Source: Symsagittifera roscoffensis
Taxonomy: Eukaryota; Xenacoelomorpha; Acoela; Convolutidae
Direction: 5' to 3'
NCBI RefSeq assembly: GCF_963678635.1
Contig: NC_087069.1
Span: 42,546,688-42,610,687 of the forward strand
DNA: 64,000 nt
In this document: positions 11,401 to 21,200 of the stretch, one piece after another
Numbering within the stretch: the first letter of the stretch is position 1
Layout of the letters: every line of letters begins with the position of its first letter
Made by a program: the position numbers and the translations under genes
The notes under the pieces: model-generated
What the model saw: only the letters and a program-made list of their open reading frames with translations
What the model was told of the DNA's origin: nothing
The model's database searches: none

Positions 11401-12376
11401 CATAAACAGCTAAGGTTTTGGCCAGCTGCGTATTCCCGCAGGGTTTCCCGTATCTGGGGTCGTTGGCTAGTTTCGTACCTTCATACGCGGCGTCTGGTAA
11501 TTCCATCTCTCTCGGATCCATCAGCTTGTCCACCACCCTCACCTGTGCTGGAGTGGCCACTCTAATCCTGGCAATGCTGGTTCGGTGGTTGGGAGGCTCC
11601 ACCACGAATCCCGGACTCCCTAATGACTTGAGAGGTCTATAGTTAATAGGTCCCATCACCGATTTTGTGGGAATCCCAGTCAGATCCGCCGTCTCCATCA
11701 TTTTGGCTCTCGAGAAGTGTGTCTCGTGAGCCTTCAGCCAGTCCACGCACTGGAGTCTACCCAAGTCTTTGTGCGACACCTGCTCAAGACCCAAAGCTTT
11801 CGATAACTCTAGCCTGCATTCCAGGTCTTCCAGGTCCAGCTCCTTGACCTTCTCCACATATTTCGACCTGCTGGTCTCCGCCGGTCTCTCCGGCTTCTTC
11901 TTCTCCGCCACCACCACCGAGGATATTATCGATCCCTGGGGAGTTGATGACGTTGCCTCATCAACCTCCATGGGCGCGGCGCCCGGCAACTTGGTTCGGC
12001 TGTTCCTCGAACTGTCTCTAGAATCGGCCATTGCACCCAAGCGACTGGACAAAGCCCTCGAGTTGAAGAAGGGTGGATTTGGGGGTGGTCCGAATGTAAC
12101 CTGTGCCGTCTCTAGCAACTCTGCCTCCAATGCGCTTATGTGCCTTTGGAAGACGTCATTCAACCACTCCATCCCTCTGGGCCTATCAAAGTGAATCCCA
12201 TCCGAGGATGCATCGTCAGGGAAAGCGGATAGCTCCATTTGCTCGGCCACGTCCAACAACCCAACGGGGAGGACACTTATCGGTTTATCTGCCTGATTAT
12301 TTCGTTCAGGTTTTGCACTTTTGTGTTCATCTCCATTGCATGCTGGTCCGCTTTCATGTTGTAAGGGATGGTGCAC
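8441..12376 (-). CDS. Element A ORF2: SGNH-hydrolase-like domain 2 plus long unknown region
   Basis: This is a 1,311-codon open frame. The first codon is GTG and the first in-frame ATG is near residue 47, so translation may enter from the upstream frame, which it overlaps by 100 nt in the -1 register. Residues ~205-250 are a conserved VDWL...MGPxNxRPL block. Residues ~334-555 look SGNH-like: VVGSDF (Ser341), AGMNDHLHATG (Asn392) and GDDHPVVTH (Asp543/His545). B2 keeps all three blocks. The region after ~560 is conserved in B2 but unrecognised, and the end is acidic and disordered. Confidence 0.7.
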   Translation of the reverse strand: MHHPLQHESGPACNGDEHKSAKPERNNQADKPISVLPVGLLDVAEQMELSAFPDDASSDGIHFDRPRGMEWLNDVFQRHISALEAELLETAQVTFGPPPNPPFFNSRALSSRLGAMADSRDSSRNSRTKLPGAAPMEVDEATSSTPQGSIISSVVVAEKKKPERPAETSRSKYVEKVKELDLEDLECRLELSKALGLEQVSHKDLGRLQCVDWLKAHETHFSRAKMMETADLTGIPTKSVMGPINYRPLKSLGSPGFVVEPPNHRTSIARIRVATPAQVRVVDKLMDPREMELPDAAYEGTKLANDPRYGKPCGNTQLAKTLAVYDRADPAAARVVIVVGSDFEGTSPKLFWPETLIYSLPGAELNQMLTLVVAVKSKMPCEPELLLFAGMNDHLHATGFLEQLKGDKPTPKKIWEAIQTLFAAMNEVQENVASRFGSKTKVAFTTSPGYASMPPALQFVYAILILIAEGNGWRILMAAPNRELEPTNLRLRRSELAAAWADVSHALRGFHELADILIVLDEVLLLEISNFARQLKLSPIIGDDHPVVTHLTASLWFRIMEVTITSSTSKSRGPNNERKNVGASEKQLESMVYRLTQEGDRWPFLTPRLENATEKTREDAPLLVKQIWDFLEEQLGVAEKREMTVGRFVTAANEVTIGGFWRKHARGELRTRRDHEILEFLSPCWGKEYLAEVYSAKETIFKAFIQEVLNMPISLLLALYLVYPRYLFNMGPAYMFSRGVDTLRIDGYLTLVLLTHGELVSVHRMMKYGEPLSMGKTHSSIDTYSYRCAAALKTLMIQYLLMQNRHLTGEETSPKTREEWRKVNGSMPLLTDLCLAMRSDPMGMIRGLGEVVTCIYGSAVTFAFPDPLVKAYRHSVTQVSLISVLDGTTLNWCQQEVLRAQMSNTVLFGKVKDPELVVYSFRGQLQFRMGGKREGPIETYPKFWNLNPLTANGQEILRIPAWKKSFELVKRELEAILEKEVLPASNPEFPTVRRMTLGMNSSLVIPSFFARAATEEQQKEFIDGWDSLFIGYSAAIYFHTSDAKINSWTTQAKKMRGSMPPKFEVRDALRTLERAGLENKLPVWDDGRMIVNEGHIALKADDMLFATRKYRPPYGLEQVERRQEGKELDAAGPLHVALTEYKETGPATPSPLSVDTPGDKRSGPVEDRFRRILERREAESGEESMDETLSEAGEDMEVGNTPEQKPSEEEFTTQELLKNLSGENWADTPTPPLTSSPRKNLELPLTSENPNMGMIFLSAEKREKNTFEGNRDAFLGTLDADVWRRFLSNFNREVDDDTTLDDFKEELWERW

Positions 12377-13467
12377 ACCGTAAGAATAGCCGGATCCATT
12401 TGAATCCGCAATTCCTCAAGAATGCAGCTCATCTTGTCGTGCAGCCTCGCCACCTTCCTTGCTTCCCCCATGGACACCTCATTCGTCCCGATCATCAGAG
12501 TCACCGTGTATACTCTTGCCATACCTAGCATCTCAATTGTCGCTAGCATCTGCGGCGTCGCGGCTCCAGCGAAGCTCAAGATCCCCGTTTGCCAATGGGA
12601 CTGGATCCGGGTCAGCACCCGCAACAAGCTGTCCCCTATGATCAGGTGGACCGCCCCCTCGGGCACACGTGGCTGCGTGAGGTATTCCACCCAAGCTGCG
12701 TCATGGAAGCAATCTCTCCTGTCTCTCTGCGCCGTGCTCCAGTCCATCCGATTGTGCCTGTGGTATCTACCTTCCGTATTCTTTTTGTAACTCGAGATTA
12801 CCACACTCCTGACAGGTTGCTCCCCCCACGTAGAGGGTAAGTCCACTCTTGCTGGACTCTCGCGATTCCTTAGTTGTAGCCGCTCGTGCAACTCTTTCAG
12901 TCGTGACGAGCTACCACTCACCTGACTACTACCCGGGGTCGAACTTGGCGTATATCCAGGCAGCGCGACATCCATCAACGGGCGTATTACTTGTGTCTCT
13001 AGACCACGCAGGGAGGACGCTGATTCAGATGGTATCCACACCTCCAACCCTTCGTTCATATGTTCTTGAGCAGCGCGATCGAGGTTGAATCGTCCCTTCG
13101 ACCTAGGAGCTTCATCCACCTCCATACGTGACTCTGGTCTTGAGCCGGTCACCACCCGCTCTTTGGGCCTAGCCCCTTTCTGCATGTCGAGCTCGCGTTG
13201 CCGCTGCTGGATCCTTTCAAGCTCCGACTTCAGCTGCTTGCAATTCGCGGCATTCTCTCGCACCCTTTCTGCCTGTAGCTGTTCAGCTCTCATCATGTCC
13301 AGTTCCCTCCGCGCTTGATCCCTCTCAACTTTTGCCTGATCTCTCTCGAGCACCGCTTGATCCCGGTCGAGGTTCGCCTTGTTCCTCTCCCGCTGAGTCC
13401 TCTCAAGCTCTCTCTTCATGATACTGACGTCCGGATACGCTTCCCCCGTCTGCTGTGCTCGAGACAT
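12277..13467 (-). CDS. Element A ORF2: coiled coil plus SGNH-hydrolase-like domain 1
   Basis: The first ATG is at 13467; the open frame begins 3 nt earlier with TTG. It encodes about 396 residues. Residues ~17-100 form a charged heptad-like coiled coil (repeated ERDQAKxERDQAR). Residues ~270-397 carry SGNH landmarks: IIGDS (Asp280/Ser281), SFAGAA and MIGTNE (Asn330), then alternating beta/alpha segments. A clear block V His was not seen. Comparable esterase-like domains occur in ORF1 of CR1-type LINEs. B2 has no equivalent segment. Confidence 0.7.
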   Translation of the reverse strand: MSRAQQTGEAYPDVSIMKRELERTQRERNKANLDRDQAVLERDQAKVERDQARRELDMMRAEQLQAERVRENAANCKQLKSELERIQQRQRELDMQKGARPKERVVTGSRPESRMEVDEAPRSKGRFNLDRAAQEHMNEGLEVWIPSESASSLRGLETQVIRPLMDVALPGYTPSSTPGSSQVSGSSSRLKELHERLQLRNRESPARVDLPSTWGEQPVRSVVISSYKKNTEGRYHRHNRMDWSTAQRDRRDCFHDAAWVEYLTQPRVPEGAVHLIIGDSLLRVLTRIQSHWQTGILSFAGAATPQMLATIEMLGMARVYTVTLMIGTNEVSMGEARKVARLHDKMSCILEELRIQMDPAILTVCTIPYNMKADQHAMEMNTKVQNLNEIIRQINR

Positions 13468-13766
13468 CAATGGTGTCTTGCTCGTGCTCTGGCCCGTGGA
13501 TCTGACTGATGGTCTGACCGGCAGTGGGAATTCCCCTCACCATACTAAGTATTATTACTCAAGCCAGGGTTCCTTGCCAAATCGAACCCCCTTATTGCTC
13601 CATCCACGTTCCAAGACAGCCACCTGGTTTGCTCTTGATTAGATATTCCATCGGTGGTGTAGCCCACCATCAAAACTGCTTCTGTCGCAGACTCCCGGCA
13701 CTCGCCCTCATCTTCCAACTGGAGGATGGCATTCAACATCACTGCCATTCTCTCATCCACTTGAGT

Positions 13767-13856
13767 TTAATCCAGGTCCCTCAGACGTCTGTACAATTCG
13801 TCAAGTGTGGGTTTTTTCAAAGCCGATGGCATGGACTTCCAGAATCGATCTGCCAT
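13767..13856 (-). CDS. Short leader ORF at the start of element A ORF2
   Basis: It runs 29 codons from an ATG at 13856 to a TAA at 13767. A further 70 codons stay open in the same frame after the stop (to 13545). It has a TLDELYRRLRDLD block resembling the 31-codon ORF that opens ORF2 in B2 (LDELMDLAEAY). It is probably the N terminus of the ORF2 protein, broken by the TAA, or a small upstream ORF. Confidence 0.4.
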   Translation of the reverse strand: MADRFWKSMPSALKKPTLDELYRRLRDLD

Positions 13857-14319
13857 TTCCGTAATTTCCAAGTGATCTTGAGTATCAGCAACTTGAGTTT
13901 TACCTGAGCAACTTGAGTATTAGCAACTTGAGTTTACCTGAGCAACTTGAGCTTACTTCTTGAGGTGTCGTTCAACTTGTGTTCTCTTTCTTCAATTGAA
14001 TACAGTTGAGTAGTCAATTTGACTTTACCAAATCAATCTGAAAATAACACCCCGTTTTTAGACTAACAGGCTGTGTTCCTAACCTAAAAACCCCCCTTCA
14101 CTACTATATTTAAAACCCCTTCCTTTCGGTCCTAATAAAATAGTTCAATTGGAAATCTTCTAAAAACATGCAGATTCATTTTATGTTTTAGCACCATCAA
14201 TCAATTAAAATATTAATTGTCATGCCAATCACCTCTAAAATTCTTTACCTGTTTTGTACCCCCACACCTAACTCGAGATTCTTCCCTCATGCCCAACTCG
14301 AGACCCCCGCGTACCCGAC
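13857..14319 (-). other. Spacer between pol and ORF2 of element A
   Basis: This non-coding stretch contains a cluster of short repeats of the GAGCAACTTGAG type at about 13885-13952. No splice acceptor or promoter could be assigned with confidence. Confidence 0.5.
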
Positions 14320-15678
14320 TCAGGCGGTGCTCAAGTAGTATTTCTTGGGAAGATGCACCATTATCTCAGTTTCTGCGAAGACCACGTGTAGGATAGCGTA
14401 CAATTCCCTTGGGCTCAGTTTCCCCCTGTTTGGGTCATACACCGGCATTGAGACCTCCGTTATCCCTCTTTCAATCATGAAGTCTCGTAGTCTTTTTAGT
14501 GCCAACATCACGTGTTCAGGATCGATCGTGTTCCTGTCATTGACCCTCGTCACTAGGAAGCATAGGTATTTGCCCGGGACTTGTGCTACTGATGGTGGAA
14601 GCGCGGCCATTCCTCCCAGTCCCGGTCTCTGTCTAAACAGAAACTCCACGTTCTGGTACTCCCTCTTGAAGTCAGCTTCCAGTCTTGATTTGAAACTCAT
14701 GTCCGCCGTGATACAGATTGCGAAAGTCCTGTCTGACAGAATGAAGTCACTATCCGTTATCAGGATATTTTCTGAGTATTCGTTTGGTATTTCAAACTTC
14801 GTTTTGAAATTCCGTCCTATGGTAGGCTCGGCCTCCTCACCTTCCAGTTCCAGTCCGCACTTTTCTCTCACTTCTCTGAGTTTCTTTATCATCAAATTTT
14901 CGGTGTGGGTAAGTCCTACCCCCACTCCCCGGACAAAAATATTTATCGACGTCCCCGTCGATGATGCTGGGTCTGAATTATCCGGCGGAATGTCGAGCGG
15001 GCTGTCTGTTGCCGTCCAGCCGAAAAGAGGATCCTCCGTTTTCGTGTACTTCCCCGCTGATATGTCAACTTGCTGTATGCTCTGTCCTTCCTCGCTTCCG
15101 TTCTTGACATCGCGCATCCATTCTAATATCCTCAGGTTCGTATTCTCCCTCCTCTCTATCTCGCTCAGTTCTAAATCCGTCTCCCGCTCCGGCGTCGAGT
15201 AGTCTTCCTGTGGGTAGTGTTCATTATCATCGATGATCTGCCATTCACCATCTGCCGCCAGCTCGCCCACACTTATTAGTTCTTTGCTTAGGTCATCGGG
15301 CTGTATCTTGTCGATCAGGAAATCGTCCCCGTACCTGTTGTACCTCATGCCTGTGCGTTTGCGATTGCCACTCCTTGTCACCGCTGGTATTGACAAGTCT
15401 GGTTCTGTCCACTTTGGCACCTCACCTTGCTCCGGATCGTTCCAATCTTCTTCCATAAAAGATTCCGCTTCAGAGTCCACGTCTATTTTTTCATTGTCAT
15501 CCAAACTCAAGTTCTCATTGCCATCATTTTTATCTCTGGTGCCTTTCTCGTTCACTTCACATGCTGGTTCCACCAGTAGGTACTCTAGTCCCTCCATGTC
15601 CTTTGGTATACACCAGTCCTCTGGGGATGGTACATGAGGCTTCAGGTTCTCATAATGTGCTGCTCGCCCAATACTCAA
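14320..15678 (-). pseudogene. Element A pol C terminus: integrase tail, linker and macro-like domain
   Basis: It is open for 452 codons after an in-frame TAA that replaces a Glu codon of B2. It starts in the integrase C-terminal region (GRAAHYENLKPH). An acidic linker follows, then a conserved IFVRGVGVGLTHTENL block. Residues ~305-452 resemble a macro domain: NILITDSDF, ICITADMSFKSRLEADF, a glycine loop with MAALPP, YLCFLVTR, then an LKRLRDFM helix, VSMPVYDPNRG, and a last strand in which IMVHLPKKYYL ends the protein. The nearest layout I know is the TARG1/Poa1-type macro fold, but its GCGLD loop is replaced by YDPNRG. Confidence 0.65.
14903..14942 (-). promoter_or_regulatory. Candidate internal polypurine tract of A
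   Basis: This is identical over 40 nt to 40686-40725 of B2, synonymous sites included. It has the same core as the LTR-proximal polypurine tract and encodes the VRGVGVGLTH block. Confidence 0.4.
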
Positions 15679-15705
15679 GCGGTAGAACCGTTCTTGTTGA
15701 TGTAC

Positions 15706-16372
15706 TTAATTTATCATGAATGGTCCTCTCCATTTCTTGAGTAGTTTCTTCGTCCCTTTGGGCGGTATCACATTCTGGAAAACCCACACATACTGGCCCA
15801 CTTCATATGGCTTCGCCTGTAATATTTTTTCATCATATTTCTTGCGCTGTCTCATTTGTGCCTGCGCAGTGTTCCTCCTGCACAGCTCGTTTATTTCCTG
15901 CTGTCTCCTGATCGCCTCTTTCACGTAAGCTTGAGGCGACGTCCTCTTCCCTTCATACTCTGGGTAAAAGAACGTCAGAGGCATCGCTCTCTCTTTGCCT
16001 GTCAACATCATGAATGGACTGATTCCCGTCGTCGAGTGTTGAGTACTGTTGTATGCCCCTACGACTTGAGGCAGATACTTATCCCAGTCCGTCATGCATC
16101 TAGAGCAGTATACCCTCAGCATGTTCACCAACGTTCTATTCTGTCTTTCTACCAGCCCGTTGGTCTGAGGATGGTAAGTCGTCGAGTGTGCTTGAGCTAT
16201 GTGTGACCTCTTCATTAATTCCTTAGTCAAGTCCCCCACAAAGGCTTTGCCGTTGTCTGACTGAAAAGTCATTGGACAACCATACCTTGATATCCAATGG
16301 GTTATCAAGTGGTCACAAGTCTCCTCTGCTGAAGCTGTTTGACACGGCACCGCCTCTGCTAGCTTTGTGAAA
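15706..16372 (-). pseudogene. Element A integrase catalytic core (broken)
   Basis: It contains the second and third catalytic acidic residues: FQSDNGKAF (Asp) and NGLVERQNRTL (Glu), plus STTYHPQTNG and the YNSTQHSTTG region typical of Ty3/gypsy integrases. The first Asp (VQIDHQK) lies just upstream in another frame near 16430. At least one frameshift and a short deletion separate it from the zinc-binding domain, and a TAA ends it at 15706 where B2 continues. Confidence 0.8.
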
Positions 16373-16464
16373 GATCAATTATAACCAGTATCTGGTTATA
16401 CCCTGACTCCGTCATACAGATCTTCTGATGGTCTATCTGCACCACTTCATTAAATTCCGAGCTT

Positions 16465-17025
16465 TCATTTCATCTTCCTTGGGTCTTTCACTTGCAAACA
16501 TGCCAGGCATGCATTCACCCACCTCTCACAGGCTTTCCTCAATCCTGGCCAATCGAACCTGTGAAGTATTCTTTGTTGCACCTTGTCTATCCCCTGGTGC
16601 CCCATTTGATCATGTGATCTGAACAGCACCTCTGTCTGATATAATTGTGGTAGTATGATGAGGTTGTGCTTGTGTAGTATCTTGTCTTCTTCTTTTCTCT
16701 TGCATGCTAAAACCCCATCAGCCGTGTGATAGAGTAACTCTTTCCTCTCTTTGTAGAACTGGCTCAGGATCTTGTAGCTGTCTTCTTCAAGTTCCCCTTT
16801 CTCCTTGGACCCCGTTCGGATCCATTTGGAGAGATTGCTTGTCATCTTGTCATTCTTCTGCGCTCTTATCAGGTCCGACAGCCTATATCTCGCTTTGACA
16901 TGTTCCTTCAGCGCCATGATCTGCCCATTCATCTCCCCAGGGTTGTGGACGTCGTCATTCAGCTTCACGCATACTATCCTCCTTACCACCTTCATGTCGT
17001 CTTCCGGCACCAGATTTGTTCTCAC
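16465..17025 (-). pseudogene. Element A integrase zinc-binding domain segment
   Basis: It includes the HHCC domain (SHDQMGHQGIDK ... CLACLQVKDPRK) that precedes the Ty3/gypsy integrase core, and about 110 upstream residues shared with B2 (ARYRLSDLxRAQxNDxMTSN). It stops at 16465, after which a deletion removes about 8-10 codons relative to B2. Confidence 0.75.
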
Positions 17026-17034
17026 ATTTGAATT

Positions 17035-17905
17035 TCATGATAGCTCCCTGAATGGCTTCCTCGAAACTGCAATCCTTTCAAGTTCTTCACCACCTCGTAT
17101 CTCCTGCACGTCCAAGTTGAAGGTTCCTGAGGACGGATCTGTTTGTAGTTCCCTGTCGTGGTGTCTAATCTTTTCTTCTGCCAATATCATGCAGAGACTA
17201 TCTTGATTGTCACTGCTCGCTTCCGAGTCCTCATCCCACATTTCACACTCCCCGGACAAATTTTCTCCTTCAGTGTTTTCTTCTTCTGTGTTTTCTTCTT
17301 CTGTGGACGTGGAACGCTCCCCGGACCCTTGACCTGGTCCTAGGTATTCAGCTTCTTCCTTGAATTCCACTCTCTTTCTCCTGACTCTAGTCTGTTCAAG
17401 TAATTCAGCTGGGATCTTTTCAACCAGTGACTGCACCACTTCCTTCCCATCAAGATTAGTCACCTTCGAGGTATTTCTATCACTGGCTGTCCCGCTCTTT
17501 CGCAGTATTGTGACCGCAGGTTCCTCTTTACAGTTTTCTTGAATCACGGGCTTATCATCTGCTAGTCTCTCGAGTAACCCCTTTAAGTCTTCGTCTATTT
17601 GCGCTTCCTCCGTCTCTACCTGGTTGAGATCGTAGCCTTTTGCTTTGAGCGTCTCCGTCACGATCTTTGACTTGAGCATTATTCCTATCGGCATCCCTCG
17701 GTTCTTTTTCAAGATTGTTTTTTTTTGTAGTTTCCTTTGGTAACTCGGGGTGATCTTCTATTGGTTTGCCTGATTTGTCCAACCATCTCGTGAGAGGAAG
17801 ACTGTCATACGTTTCCTTGTCCATGAAGGAGAAGCCATCTTTGATCTCAGGTCTATCTGCCTCCCTCTGTTCTTGTCTCTCGTAGAGCTCCGTCTTCTTG
17901 CTCAA
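17035..17905 (-). pseudogene. Element A spacer between RNase H and integrase
   Basis: Two overlapping open frames (17905-17555 and 17712-17035) together match the B2 spacer, so one frameshift lies at 17555-17712. The region is hydrophilic and acidic, with an LSGE motif encoded by TTGTCCGGGGAG at 17247-17260. An in-frame TGA ends it at 17035. It has no recognisable domain, and its length (about 290-400 codons) is unusual for this position in pol. Confidence 0.65.
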
Positions 17906-17917
17906 GCTGTCAGCATT

Positions 17918-18184
17918 TTAATGTTTGTCTCGTGTTCTGTGCTCAATTATCATATTGTATCCGTCCAGGCGAACTATCCACCTCCCAATGTAACTTTGGT
18001 CCATTGAGTACGTCTTCAGCCAGCTTAGTGCCCGGTTGTCGACTTGCAACTTGAATGGCTCACTGCCTAGGCATGCCCTATATTTCTCGACAAAGGTAAC
18101 CACCGCGAACATCTCTGCTTTCGGTGCTCCGTACTTCCTTTCCGTGTCACTTAGGACTTTGCTCCCGTACGCTATTGGTCTCAA
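17918..18184 (-). pseudogene. Element A RNase H, C-terminal half
   Basis: It has the YGSKVLSDTE, AEMFAVVTFVEK, DNRALSWL and RLDGYNMIIEHR blocks of Ty3/gypsy RNase H. TAA stops stand at both borders (18212 and 17918) where B2 has Gln codons in frame, so the split is due to point mutations. Confidence 0.8.
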
Positions 18185-18211
18185 GACTGTTTTCCCGTTC
18201 CACTCTTGTTC

Positions 18212-21200
18212 TTAGTGGAGAATTCCAGATATCGCTACTACCGACGCGTCCGTATCCAGTACGTACATCCCCTTCTCTGTTGGCATCCCTAGTACTGGTG
18301 CCTCGCACAACTCTTTCTTTATTCCCTGGAATGACTCTTCTGCTGCGTTATTCCACGTGAACTTCTTGCCCTTGTGCCTCATTAACTGTTGCATCGGATA
18401 AACCTTGTCCGCATAGCCTTTGACGAATTCCCTATAGTAATTTACAAAACCCAGAAAGCTCATCAATTGGTGTTCCGTTTTCGGCGATTTCCAAGTTAAA
18501 ACTGCCTCTACTGCGTCTGGATCTGGTCTGATGCCGTGTTTGTCCACCATCCTCCCCAAGTATTTTATCGAGTCCTTGAGTATCTCACACTTTGATGGTT
18601 TGCACTTCAGCCCCGATCTCTTCATACACGCAAATACTTCGTCAAGTCTTTCAATGTGGTCATCTAGTGTGGGTGTCGCTATTACCACGTCATCCACATA
18701 GCACATTACCAGATTGCCATACTTCTTCGTCACGCCTATCAGCGCGTGTGCCATCAACCGCTGAAACGTGGTTGTGGCATTGCAAAGTCCAAACGGCATC
18801 CGTTTCCATTGAAACAGACTCAACTCGCAGGCAAACCCTGTCTTGTCCCTGTCCTGCTTCCTGAGTGGTACCTGCCAAAAAGCCGAGCCTAAATCAAGAG
18901 TCGTAAAAAATTTTGCATCACCTAACTTCGAGAGGCTCTCATCAATCCAAGGTAAAGGATAGGCGTCCTTCACCGTGACGGAGTTCAGGTATCGAAAGTC
19001 ACAACAAAACCTCAACTGGTCACCTTTCTTGTTGGCCATCACTACTCCACACGCCCACGGTGATTTGGATGGTTCTATCATGTCATACTCTAGTAGCATT
19101 TTAATCTCCTTTCTACACGCATCCGATTTGTGTGGGGTCATGCGTCTCGCCCCCTCCCTGTGCGGTATTGCGTTTTCCTCAAGTTCTATTTCATGCTCAA
19201 CAAAATTACAACACCCGATGTCAGCCTTATGTCTTGAAAAAACTTCTTCGTTCCGTTCTAGTACGTCCTTGATAGCTTCGAGCTGTTCGTCCGTGAACTT
19301 GCCTCTTAGGTGTTCAATATCCGGTAGAAACGGTTTATTACCCTGTATTTCGTCCAATGTGGGCCGTTCCGGGAAATTCGAACAGCTCGATAGTCCATCG
19401 TCTGTCTCTGACTTAAGTGACTTCACAAGACCTGATGAATCTTTTATTTTATTCAATCGTCTCAAGATACAAATTTTGTTCCTATGATTGGGACAATCAA
19501 CAACTTCATTTTGCTTCTGGTTTTCAGTCATTTCATATCGAGTTTTAACAGGTAAAGCATATCCCAGTTTCCTCCCCCTCTGTATCGTGATTGGCATCTC
19601 AAGGGTATTCAACAAGACACTCACGCAGAGGCCGCTCTTCGTAATCGAGAAGGATCTTCCTAAAACAGCTGCACTTTGACTATTTGGGTTTGGGACTACA
19701 CATACCTGCTTGTTGTCACTTAGTTCATCGTAATTTTTCATTCGTAAGCTTACAATCGCCGCCTCGTTCGCCTTTAGCCTCACCCTCCTACTCAAGAATA
19801 CCGGTGCTTTGGTTTCATTTGCCATTATTAAAATTACCGGTTTGATTGCGTACCTCCTATCCGAGTTCCGTATCCTGAACATTGCGTTGTTTAGATCAAT
19901 CGCTACATCAAAGTTCCTGATGAAGTCTCTGCCTAAAATAAAATGGTCAGACTCATCTAGGTTTTCTACCACAAGAAAGCTCATCCACAGGTTACGTTCC
20001 CCCAGATTGAGGGCTATTATCGGCGTTCTGCCCAACACCCGCAGGGCCCCTTTGTTTGCAGCTGACAACCGTATTCTCGAATCTATCAAATCATCTTTGC
20101 TGAAGCCCATTCGTTCCCAAGTTTCGATTGGTATGACACTCAAGACTGCTCCCGTATCAAGTAACCCACGTAACTGAGTCTTTTTGCCACTTATGTCTAG
20201 CACGTGTCCTGTCACATCTGCCTCTGTCCCGATGTGCATCGCATCTTCTTCAAGCATGGCGCAGTGTCCGATCGATCTCACTTTCAACTCTTTTCTTCTC
20301 ACGTAGATTTGCCCAATTAGGTCTTCATCACATGTTATCATTGTTTTGGTATAGATGTTGATTCCATCTATATTAAGCATCACTTCATGTGGACCATAAG
20401 CTTCTGTGTACCTGTTATCAACACGTACCGACTTGCTACCCCCTCTCGTGAGTAGTGCTCTCAACGCTCTAGAAGTCGTTTGTGGGCTTATACAACTCAA
20501 GTAATCTGCGTACACATCAATGTGCATTATTGTCTGGTCACTTGGTTCGCTTAAGTTTCTCGTTACTTCGTGGCCGCCCACAGTGATTATTGACATTATT
20601 CTTGCCCCAATCTTTGTTATGCCAAATGGCTTTCCTGTAACCATTTTTACAGTGTTGCAGTTTCCATTTTTTGTCGACCCCTCTGCAGCTTCTGGTATTG
20701 TTTGTGCGCCACTTATTGTTTCGTTCATTCTCTGTCTTTGGATCTCTTGCTTCAACCGTTGTTCTATTTCTGTCGCTGCCAGGTCTTGTTTCACTTTGTT
20801 GATGGCCTCCGCTGCCGCCTTCTCATAATCTATTGCTAGGTCGTTCTTCGCCGTGGCCTCTACTGCGCTATTACATTGTGTTACAGCTTTCACTGTTTTC
20901 GTTGGTAGCTCCGCACTTGGTCTTTCTAGGTTTTTTGTCTCAAATTCACCTTGTCTGTTTCTCTGGTTCTGCACCGCTGCTAGCGCCAACTTGTGTTTTG
21001 GATGACTCTGATTCTTGACCGCTTCCCAAAACAACGGACAGTCCATCCTGAAGTGCCCCTCTTGGTTGCAGAAGAAGCATCTTGCACCTATTTTGATGAT
21101 CAAGCCACTATAGAACTCGTGTTCCTCCATCTGGCTCATCTCTTCCTCATCTGGTGCATATCCCAAACTCTTCATGCCCTGTTTGTATGTCGTGCAATCC

